A stretch of 64,000 nucleotides of DNA from Episyrphus balteatus (lineage: Eukaryota; Arthropoda; Insecta; Diptera; Syrphidae): contig NC_079137.1 in NCBI RefSeq assembly GCF_945859705.1, positions 2,360,001 to 2,424,000 of the forward strand, written 5' to 3'. The notes beneath the pieces are model-generated. The model had not been told where the DNA came from and did not search any database. It worked only from the letters and a program-made list of their open reading frames with translations. Shown piece after piece: positions 43,671 to 53,820 of the stretch (position 1 is the stretch's first letter; each line of letters opens with the position of its first letter). Position numbers and translations under genes: made by a program.

Positions 43671-44492
43671 AGGGACTTACTCTGTGTTTCCTTGGTCAAC
43701 ATACAATAATTTTAAACCAGTGGCAACCATAAATAAAGGGCTGCAAACCTTGCTGGAAGAGTGTGGGTGGTGATATGATGTTTAAAGAGTGGCAGAGAGG
43801 TGGTACAAAAAAAAAAAACAGGGGAGAGTGGGTTTTGAGAAAATCGCGCCATATATTTTCGTCGGTCTGACATTAACTGCTATCACGGAGAGTCCTATGG
43901 ACGATTTATTGACAATGCTGAAATGTGCAATTGGCGGGTGGAAGAAGAGATTAGAATTTTTTTTTTGTTTGCTTCTTCTTCTTTTTGTGGTGATGTGCTT
44001 TCTCTCGTTTGTTCCCAAAACAAACCCCTAAGGGGTTTTATAAAAATCGTCTTGATGATTCATGTGCGTCTTGCTGCTTTGCCATCGTAGCATAGAGAAA
44101 ATGAGAGGAGTGAAAAATTATGTATTTTTTTTTCCACCCCCCCAAAACGAACCGAACGGTAAAAACAACAGAGAGTGTATCAACGATATGCCCATGGCAT
44201 ATTTTAATTGCCTAATTTTGTGGATTGAACGCTTACCGTGGCGGTATAGAAATAGGTTTGTATAGTATACCAAACTGTGTGACGTTATGGTTGACACTTT
44301 CTCTCTCCTTTCTTCTCTCTCTCTCAAAGCTAAGCAAGGAAGAAAAAGGAACCCAATTTTAAGTCTTTTGTTGTTGTTTTTGTTTTTTTTTTTTTTTTGT
44401 ATATTTATGTGCTAAATGAAAATCTTCATCTGTCTTTGCGTTTGAATTTATTGAGATGGATAAGTTAATGTTTTGGAAGAAAATTAATGAAA
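43671..44492. other. Mixed sequence, no firm gene
   Basis: 43840-43960 is open on both strands (the plus frame includes SPMDDLLTMLKCAIGGWK) but lacks a good start or splice context. CTCTCTCCTTTCTTCTCTCT lies at 44301. Confidence 0.35.
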
Positions 44493-44660
44493 ATGGTTCT
44501 CCAGAACAACGCTCTACCGTCATCTTCACCAGCCAGCATCGACGCCGCTAGCAAAATGGGTGATGGAAGATTTGATTTTTATGGCGAACGGAGTGTGCCG
44601 AATGGAATGACAGTTTGCCTTTTTTTTGTTTTCTTCTTCCTTCGAGAAAGGAAAACCTAA
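44493..44660 (+). CDS. Candidate 55-residue ORF
   Basis: ATG 44493 (ATGAAAATGG context) to TAA 44660. The peptide begins MVLQNNALPSSSPASIDAAS and includes GDGRFDFYGERSVPNGM. The last third, after TVC, is a Phe-run from poly-T, so if coding the exon would more plausibly end by splicing before it. No strong donor is present at that point. The Ser/Pro/Ala-rich start followed by a mixed polar stretch looks protein-like. No domain is recognised. Confidence 0.22.
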   Translation: MVLQNNALPSSSPASIDAASKMGDGRFDFYGERSVPNGMTVCLFFVFFFLRERKT

Positions 44661-44877
44661 ATAAATAAAGGAGTTGATTAAGGAGCAAGAGCAGTCCTTT
44701 AAAAGTAAATTAAGATTAGGCTTGAAATCGTTGAGGATTTTAATGATATAGTTCCATATGGCAGTCTAGAAAATTGTTCCAAAATTGTGAGACTGTTGGA
44801 GAGTAGAAGAAGAGGTATTTTGAGACCACCCCTTTAATAAAGCATCTGTTTCCAAAATTAAAATTCGAAATCGAAAA

Positions 44878-45111
44878 ATGAGGAACCCCATCGAGCTAAA
44901 ACCTCCTCCTCTTCTTCCATCCATTTCGTACCTGAGAATATCTCATTTTGAAACACATACCTCATCTGGGAATGTATGCCAAGTTGATGGGCCATGTTTC
45001 TTCTTCTTCTTTTCAACTGCTGCCAGAATGAGAGCTGATTCGAGAATCATCAAAACCAAAAAAAAAAAAAAAAACCAAGAACCCCATACAGTTTTTGGCC
45101 AATCCCACTGA
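44878..45111 (+). CDS. Candidate 77-residue ORF
   Basis: ATG 44878 (CGAAAAATGAGG) to TGA 45111. The peptide begins MRNPIELKPPPLLPSISYL and includes SHFETHTSSGN, ending there at a possible donor AAT|GTATGCC. The remainder contains Phe and Lys runs from CTT and poly-A tracts, which look noncoding. Low confidence; no family recognised. Confidence 0.17.
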   Translation: MRNPIELKPPPLLPSISYLRISHFETHTSSGNVCQVDGPCFFFFFSTAARMRADSRIIKTKKKKKNQEPHTVFGQSH

Positions 45112-48100
45112 GCCATTGCTCGTATGTACTACCTACCCGTAAATACCTAAGATAGACAGATAGAGATATAACACTCTTCATCCTCGGGGGCACTTCAAAA
45201 GTACCTATGCTTCAGATATAGCCTCGACCATCAGTTCATACAAAAATGTGGAACACCCCTCCTAGCAGCTCTGGATGATTGATTGCTCATCATTTTTCAT
45301 TCTTAATGAAAATGCACCCTGCTGGGCAATCACATGTATATTCTTCCACACTTTGGGTTGTGGTGGTGATGCTGCTGGTTCTATCTCTCTGAGCTTGGAA
45401 TTCGTTGGTTGTTCCAAGTGTTGGTGATGGAGTCTTCTCAACTGGGTTTGTCTTCTTTTTTTTTTTTTTTGCCTTTTTCATATACGATTCCTTGCTTTAG
45501 GCATCAGAGGTTGGTTCATCGGAGAATGGATTCATCATCCTTCTTTTATACTGAAGGGGGTTCCAGAAGAGCTAACCTGGCCCGGGGTTGGTTGGGCGGT
45601 CGGCCGGGTGAATTCTCGTCTTGGTCACATAAACAGAACCAAAACGGAACATTACAGAATGTTTGTGCGCGCTTTATGTACATTCTTCTTCTTCTTGTTG
45701 TACACCTCTATAATCGTCCTATAGGATACATATAGCTGGCTGTGAAGCTCTAGTGAAGCTGGAAAAGAAGATTCTGCTGAAGAGTTATGTTCGCCAGAGT
45801 GATATTTCATTAAGGGGGTGTTACTAGAGAGATGTTTTGTTCTGTTTTGTTTGGTTTTTTTTTTTTTTTTTTGTGGGCCAAAAAGTTTGTGTGTTTCTTT
45901 TTTTTGCAATGTTCAAGTCAAGCTATATAGAAGATCTTTCTTTTTCTTCTTTTTATTTTATAAGAATAACAATCTCAAGTAAGTTACACCCAAACATCAT
46001 CATTAATCATTTGTCTTGATGTTTGGATTTTGTTTTTGAGCGGTTCTTATTTTGTTATAACCGCGAAAGAAAAAAAAAACTCTTTTTTTTGCAAGAGTAC
46101 ATAAATTTAGATGATGGATTTAATGGTTTTAGCAATTATCTCGTAGAATGACAGAAGAATTGGGAATTGAAGGTAAAAAAACCTTAGATTTACCATCAAT
46201 AAGTTTGGAAGTTGGCGATACTTACCAACTTACTATTTGGTAAGTTTTATGAAAAAAATTGTTGCAAAATTTTAATAATTTGTAATTTTCTGATCCTAAA
46301 TAGAATTAAGTTCAGTGATTCTTTTTGGGAATTTTGTCAATTTAAGGCTAGAAGCCAGAATCCCTAAGGGATTTAAAGTCAGGTTTTTTTTGGCATGAAA
46401 GTCCGTCGAAAATTTTTCATTTTTTATTTATTTGTAGGGTCCTTACTAGGGCTGTAAAAAACCAAAAACAATTTGTATAATCTAAGCTACATTTTAAGGC
46501 CATAAACATTAATTTAAGTTGCGGCGTTCTCATGTTATAATAGTTTGAAGGTAGCTATACCTACTGATTTTTTTTTTCGATTTTTTTTAATCAAACGTGG
46601 AAACTTTTTTATTTTTTTTCCTAATTTTTCGACAAAACTTTGATAATTTTTTGTTTATATTCGTTCAGTAATCTAATCACAATTCTTTAGAGACCTTTAT
46701 TTTAAAAGTACAACGCGTAGATCTCGGAATATTAACACTTAAATACAACCATGTCGAACAATTTTTCATTTTTTTTTTCTATTGAGAGTAATTTTCAAAC
46801 CTCGTTTTCTCTGCTTTTTTTAGTTGAAAATTTTGAAGTGAAAACAAACAAATTTTTTGAAAAACCAAAAAAACTTTTGTATATGTATTCTTAAGCTACA
46901 TTTCAAGACCATTAACAAAAAGGTCATAAACACATTGGTTGCGGCGCGGGTATATTTCGGCCACATAGAGAAAATAAGAAAACGTCTCTTTTGATATTTT
47001 CTATATAAATTATTATCGATAACACAACGATACCTTGGCACTATTGTCTTTATTGAGATAAAAGTGAACTCAAGATAATTATCTGGAGTTACCATTCTGA
47101 CTACGGTAACGATGTCGATAGAAGATGCTAAATGCGACAAATTTCAATAGGTTTGAAGATCGTTTTTAACAATTCCGTTTTACCCCAATTTTTAGACAAG
47201 TTTAAATTGATTTAAATCCGTTTTCTTATACTATTTTATATTTTTCTCAGATAATTTTATTTGTTTTTCAAATCCAATCTCTAATTCGATCTCAGAAGTC
47301 ATCATCGAGATCAGGTTTTGAATAATAATTATGTAAAGCTTCTGAAGCTTTCGAACTAAAGTCAGTGTCCTATCTAAAGATAGTTGTAAAATTTGGAAAA
47401 AAAAAATAAGCCTCAGATTGGAAATTATTTAAAACTCATCATAATTTTTAAATTTTGAATTTAAAACATAAAATTTCAACTTTTTTGTTTAAAAAATCAA
47501 TGAATAATTTCCAAATATTTTCAGATTAATTTTTCTAAAGAGTAGGTATGACAAATCTATTTTTTGTATTCAATTTTTCAATTATTTAAAACTAAAACTG
47601 TGACATTAAAGTCTAAAAAAATGTCCTTAATTGAGTTAAATAATATTGATATGATATTTTTGATATTTTTTCCTACAATTTTTTTATAAGCCTGATTGAA
47701 TTAGGCCAATAGGTCCCTGAAAATTAAAATAAAACATCTTTTTGGAAGAAAAAACTTTTTTATTGGTCTCTTGGTTTTATTAGCTCCATGCATTTCAATC
47801 ACCGCGTTTCTGATGTTTTTATTCCTTTCAAAAAAATAATTTTTTTCGAAACGCAAAATATTGACTTTTTTCTTGAATGACCTCATTATTAGACCCAAAT
47901 TCCTTTCCGCACAACCATTTTTTCATATTTGGAATAGAAATGGGGCAATTCCATGGTTTGACACATAATTTTTCGCCAGGATCTTTTTTGACTGAAAAGA
48001 TGTTTCAGGAACTTACTCGGTAAAACCCCAAAACACGCTATAGTGAAACACTGAAACTTAATCCCAAGTCTTCACACACTTTGATAATATTTAATAAGCT

Positions 48101-49889
48101 AATTCCGCGGAAAAAAATATTCCATAAAAGTGAGGTAAACGTACTTTTTAGGCAGTAAACTCTACTTAAAAAAAAAAAAAATATTTTGCTACCTACTTTA
48201 CAAGATGGAAAATTTATTCATACTCAAAAAAAAAAAAAAAACAATTAAAAACCATTGGGGGTCACATGTGGTAAATAAAAATGTCTCAAGTCTTAAATCT
48301 CAATATCAAATATCATCTTCAATATCTTCAAAAAATAACAAAAAACCAAACTTTTCAATGGCAAAATGTTAATTTAGTTTCTCCCCCATTTTTTTTTTTT
48401 GTTATGTTGGTTTCTCTCGCACACTACAACTCAACATATAAATATTTCAAATAAAAATATTTTGATTTGTTACTCATTTAAAACCATAAATTTACTGTCC
48501 GAAACAAATCGAAATAACAAAAACCAAATGAACAACAAAAAAGAAAAAAAAAAACAAGCCGAAACTAAAATGAGTCAATAGATTGATGTCAGAATGTGTC
48601 AAAAAATACGAAAAATTATTGACCCTTCGCTTGAACACCGCCCAAAGGTAATTAATTCAAATGAGTTATATGCCGATAAGACCGGGACAGTGTGTAGTAT
48701 AAATATTCACAAAACCAAAAAAAAAAAAACCCGATTTCTTATAACATTTCACATTAATTTTTGCAAAATTAACAAAACAGAAAAATTGAAGAAAAACAAG
48801 AAGAATTAATAACCACGATGAGAGAGAAACTTTTATTAGAGAAAAAAGAAACCTTCTGAAACATCATCAACTTTTCAGATACAATATATCACGCTGCATG
48901 AAATCATCATCATCTTCTTCGGTCTTCCTAAAGGCCAGAGAAGGCTCCTTTATGTGTAAAGGCTACTTCTCCAGTTCCACCGAATCCTGATGCAGAAACT
49001 TCAGCCAATATGATTTGTGTCTTGATGATGATTTTGTTTTGGGATCCAAAGAATCTTTTACATTTTGTTCTTTATAACAAATAACCAACAAATTATCGCC
49101 GGCCATCTTAATTTATTTTTACTTGTCATTGGCGTTGTTTTTCGAGAAATCAAGCGATTTGTCCATTTTGTTTTAATTCTTTTTTTTTATATAAAAATTA
49201 ATTTTAAAAGTCAAAGCATCAATCATTATGGCAATCTTAATGAATATCAAATCAAAAATCAGTGACACAAAAATCCATTTAAAATGTTCACAATTAAAAA
49301 TATTTATACGAAATAAAAAAAAAAAAAAATAAAAAAAAAACAAAACCAGCTTAGACGCGGGTGTTTCATGTTTTAATTTAAGTATATAACTCAGTTTGTT
49401 TGTAGTTTTATTTTTTTTTTTCATTTTTATTTGGTAGATTTTTTTCTTTTCTTGAAGACGTTGGCGTCTGTTTCTCTTAAAAACGATGAAACAAAAATCG
49501 AAATACACTGAAAGCTATATAATAAATTTATCCGATTATTAATGAAACATAAATTAAGAAAAACAAATCATTCGATTGATGACAGCCCGTCCCCGCATTG
49601 TTGTTTAACACAGTGGGGGCAAATTTCGGTTTTATTAAGCTGAACAACACAACTGCGTAGGTTTTAAATTGAAAAAAATGGAGTATATTTCAGAGAATTA
49701 TGCCAGCCATTTTCAACAAATAATTTTTCAGACTTTTTTAAAAAGACGGTTTCTCTTTGCCATCAAACTTTCTTTTCATTATCTTCGGCTTTCAATAAAA
49801 TCGTAAATAAAAAGAGAAAAAAAAGTCCTGACGAAATAAATTCATTTGAACTAATAAAACAATTTTAGCCCAGGAGAATTAAACATTTC
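45112..49889. other. Mixed then AT-rich sequence, no gene seen
   Basis: 45290-45800 is less AT-rich, and a frame from ATG 45427 is open for about 100 codons but crosses a poly-T run. From 46020 the sequence is AT-rich. CTACATTTTAAGGCCATAAAC (first 20 bases shared) near 46487 recurs diverged at 46895-46930 with TTGCGGCG following in both. No exon or bounded element can be supported. Confidence 0.4.
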
Positions 49890-51029
49890 AAATGGAAAAA
49901 ATTAGATCGTGCAATTTTTTTTCATAGGAAGGTAGAGGGGATCACTGAGAGCTTAAAACCAGTTTTTCGGGAAAATCGACCTTGTGCTTAAGCCGCCATC
50001 TTGGATTAAAGGTAAAACACGTTTTAGTGAATAACTCGGCCATTTTTGATTTTTGACAAAAATTATATATGTAAAACTTGTAGAAAATTTTATTTTCTAT
50101 AACTTTTGTCTTAATAAATTTTTCTATATGACCCATATTTTTCGAGTTAATTTGAAAAAACTATACCCCTACTCAGCTTAAACTTTATACCCGCTTTGAT
50201 TATAGATTTTAAGATCAACGCAATATGGGAGTGTTTTTATATGTTTTTAGGGATGATAAATCAAGCTGCAATGTTAGTTTTTGCAAATTCATGAAATTTT
50301 ATAAACAAAAGGAACTATCTCAAAATCGGTAAGTGTCGTTTTAAACAAAATTAGTAAATATTATAATTGATGTCTAGCAAGACAAGCAAGTCTTTGAATT
50401 TTTCAAATCGGTTCATTAATGCCTGAGATATGACCAATTGTTTATAACTCACTCTCTCTTTTAAGCTTTTATTATAAACAATTGGTCATATCTCAGGCAT
50501 TAATGAACCGATTTGAAAAATTCAAAGACTTGCTTGTCTTGCTAGACATCAATTATAATATTTACTAATTTTGTTTAAAACGACACTTACCGATTTTGAG
50601 ATAGTTCCTTTTGTTTATAAAATTTCATGAATTTGCAAAAACTAACATTGCAGCTTGATTTATCATCCCTAAAAACATATAAAAACACTCCCATATTGCG
50701 TTGATCTTAAAATCTATAATCAAAGCGGGTATAAAGTTTAAGCTGAGTAGGGGTATAGTTTTTTCAAATTAACTCGAAAAATATGGGTCATATAGAAAAA
50801 TTTATTAAGACAAAAGTTATAGAAAATAAAATTTTCTACAAGTTTTACATATATAATTTTTGTCAAAAATCAAAAATGGCCGAGTTATTCACTAAAACGT
50901 GTTTTACCTTTAATCCAAGATGGCGGCTTAAGCACAAGGTCGATTTTCCCGAAAAACTGGTTTTAAGCTCTCAGTGATCCCCTCTACCGTGCTATGAAAA
51001 AAAATTGCACGATCTAATTATTTCCATTT
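49890..51029. repeat. Near-perfect palindrome, 558-bp arms, 24-bp spacer
   Basis: 49890-50447 is repeated inverted at 50472-51029. Paired coordinates sum to 100919 throughout, so there is no net insertion or deletion. The two arms encode the same 64-residue open frame (49942-50136 minus, 50783-50977 plus), showing near-identity. Differences are confined to a few bases near the outer ends (for example GAA versus CAC next to GGTAGAGG). Each arm contains a YY1/Pho-like CCAAGATGGCGGCT. No target duplication was identified. It is either a foldback transposon or a recent inverted duplication. The open frame starts MGHIEKFIKTK and shows no protein family; I do not call it a gene. Confidence 0.95.
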
Positions 51030-51279
51030 CAGCTTAATTTTTTGTACATCCCGACTGGGCTATTTTTAGATTTTTTTATTTAAGAAACCTGGGTCCGGTA
51101 TTTTGTAATTTGTCCCGTATTTTCACATATTCTGATTTTTTTATTAAAAATTTCAAATATTTACTTTGTATACGAAAAACAAGAAAAGAGTGGTTGGGAA
51201 TAAAAGCACTAGTTTTAAAAAAAATTTTCGTCAATTATTAAGATCCACCTTGTGTTTGTCAGGTTGAAAAGCTTAACCA

Positions 51280-51412
51280 GGGGTCGAATTACGGCACACG
51301 ATTACGATCATACGTTAACGTTTTGACTATTTATGTCTCTATTTGATTATTAGAATACGATAGGGACACAAAGCAACCATTCGTTAACGAACGTATGCCG
51401 TAATTCGACCCC
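51280..51412. mobile_element. 133-bp MITE-like inverted repeat
   Basis: The ends are GGGGTCGAATTACGGCA on the left and its exact inverse on the right, with a further ACG matching. The interior contains ACGATTACGATCATACGTTAACG and, opposite, CGTTAACGAACGT. No target duplication is clear (CCAG versus CAG flanks). It is too small to code for anything. Confidence 0.7.
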
Positions 51413-52300
51413 AGAAAAATTTTTTTTCGACTAATGAACATAGAAAGAACACAGCTTAATTTCAAAACTTTTAAGGCCATATTAAAAGTTGAATTAAATA
51501 TTACAAAATTTCAAAATAATTTGAAAAAAAAAATAAAAATTCAAAAAACAGCTCTCACAATTTTGATTTAAAAAAATTTTTGAAAAAAATCGTTTTCTCG
51601 ATTTGTGACTTTCTCGTAAACGACTCAAATAATTTCAACGAAAATGTTCCGATAAAATCGTTTAAGAAATCTTGATATCAAAATTAAATTTTTTTTTTTG
51701 AAAAACCAATCTTTTCAAAACGATTTTTTTTCTGTCCCGGGTTTCGCTCCTAGAAGTATGGTCACGGTACACATAAGGCTTTAGTGGGTGACCGTTTTTT
51801 TTTTTCTTTTTTTTTTTTTTTGAAAAATCTATTTTACAATTTGTTGCGAAATTTTTTTTTGAATTTTATCACAAATGGGGGTTTTTGAAGCCAATAATTG
51901 TTGTTTTCCTAGCGCCCTTTATTTGCAAATTGAATTTTTAAAAGTTTTTCCGGGTTTTAAAAGTTGTTTTTTACAATGTTCCAAGTTTTTTGGATCTTTT
52001 GGAAGAAGCTTAGAGGCCGAAACAAAAATCTAGGCCCCCTTTTTCGATTTTTTTTAAGGTTTTTATATTCTTTTTTTGACTTTTAAAAAGTATTCTAAGC
52101 AAAAAAAAAAAAAAACTATAAAAAAAACTTTTCCCATTTTTATTGAAGTCGTGCTTTTTTTGTTTGTTTAATAGTATCCGTCGTTGTCGAAACATTTTTA
52201 CAAATTACAATACAAAAAAAAACATGCCTACCAATTTCGAAACACATTTTCACATTTTTCCCGATTATTCAGTAATTGAAAGCGGTTAATACTGTTTACA
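51413..52300. other. AT-rich sequence, no gene seen
   Basis: Low-complexity with long poly-T runs and phrases of the aaaacgactc/tctcgtaaacg kind found in other AT-rich repeats here. Confidence 0.5.
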
Positions 52301-52307
52301 TAAGTAT

Positions 52308-52939
52308 TAGGGTGCTTCTTAAAAATCAATTTTCGAAATTTTAATGGGACACCCTTTCATTTTGTTCTTCCTGCCTTAAATATAAATTGGGTAAAATTTG
52401 GTCCAGTTTAAACAAGTTCTAGGAGTCGCTACCACAACTCAAAGTTTTGAAAAATACAGCAAATTTTGTTTTTTTTTCTCAGGAAATTTAAAAATTTGTA
52501 ATCAGAATTAAGTACTTTATATTAAATCTTTAACTGCTTTGAAAGAAGTTTTGATAAAAATACAGCGGAATAAAAATGAAGTTTAGTTTTGAATATTTTT
52601 GAATTTGACATTTTTTTGTGTTATTCTGTAGAATAGCTTAATTGAAAAATTCAATGATTTTATCTGATTGTTTATGAGCCTAATATCTTTATTCGACAGA
52701 CAGTTGACTGACTGTTTATTAGAAGATTGAAAAATCGGGTCTTAAACGTACTTTGTATTGTAACAAAAAAAATTTTGTTGAAATTGATCTTTTTTTTTAC
52801 TTAAATCTTTAGTGAATGGTAGCGACCCCTAAATTTTAATATTAAAATCGAAAAAAAATACCATACACTTTGCTTATATGGTAGAACATAATGCAGGGGT
52901 GTCGCATTAAAAAATCGAAAAAAAAAGAAGCATCCTAAC
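52308..52939. mobile_element. Foldback/TIR element with AAGTAT duplication
   Basis: The left end TAGGGTGCTTCTT and, inverted, the right end GTTAGGATGCTTCTT match, and similarity continues inward through CGA-TTTTAATG-GACACCC, TGTTCT, and GGTCGCTACCA-type sequence for about 130 bases per arm. AAGTAT flanks both ends (52302-52307 and 52940-52945). A duplication of 5-6 bp leaves the superfamily open. Confidence 0.7.
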
Positions 52940-52945
52940 AAGTAT

Positions 52946-53611
52946 CGTCAAAAAGTTATTCATAAATTCGAAAAATATATGAAAGTTCAAAAATTCTTCC
53001 GTTTTCAGTTTTACTGTGTTTTTTTTTTTTACCTCAAATAAAAAAAATGGAACGTTTCATGTGCAATAGGGTGGGTCAAAAAAATCTAAATTCATTTTTT
53101 TGATTTTGTACTCCGAAAAATCGATTGCTAGACACCTCTAGAATATACACACCAAATATGAACTCGTTATATTAATCGTAAGATCCTCCGCTTCGCAATT
53201 TTCCATTTTTACATCAAGCTTCTACCAAGAAAAAATTATTTTTTTTATTAATTGACTTTATATCAAATTTCTTTACATATTCTTGTAGGAAATTAAACGC
53301 TCTACAAAAAAGACCTTAAACACTTTTTTTGTTTATCCAACTGTTTAATAGATATTTGAGGTCCAAAAATCGAGAAAATCTTTAAAAAATCGTTTTTTGT
53401 TCTTAATTTTGTAACAAATTGAAAAATTATAATAATCAAACGCGCAAGACATATTCTTGTAGGAAACAGATTGTTTCACAAAAAAGGTCTTGTTAACTTT
53501 TTTCATTAATCTTACCATTCTAAAGATATTCGAAGTCAAAGCTAAAAAAATTATAAAAACATTTTTTACTTTTAAAAATTTTCCAGTTTACTGAAAATTT
53601 ATTAATTTTAG
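52946..53611. other. AT-rich sequence with repeated phrases
   Basis: TATTCTTGTAGGAAA occurs twice (about 53279 and 53453), each followed by a CACAAAAAAGGTC/CTACAAAAAAGACC phrase and an AGATATT-GAGGTC phrase. These are two diverged units of about 175 bases. No gene is seen. Confidence 0.45.
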
Positions 53612-53820
53612 GAGCGTAAACGTTCTACATAAAATTTATTGGCATCAAATTGATTGCTTTAACCTTTAAAAGATATTCGTATCGAAATCATAATGCATAC
53701 GGGTCATAAGAAAACTATTGAAATCAGTGGGCATTGGTTTGGATACGAAAATCTTCTTAACGGTTAAAGCAATCAATTTGATGCCATGGAATTTTTTGTA
53801 GAACGTTTAAGCTCTTACAA
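53612..53820. repeat. Inverted repeat, ~75-bp arms
   Basis: AACGTTCTACA...GGCATCAAATTGATTGCTTT followed by AACC (53615-53675) is repeated inverted at 53758-53815. This probably continues the diverged unit described just upstream. Confidence 0.65.

Noticed and set aside
49942..50977. Identical 64-residue frames on opposite strands
   Set aside because: The identity follows from the palindrome. The peptide is Lys/Phe/Ile-rich with no motif, and each frame ends inside its arm.
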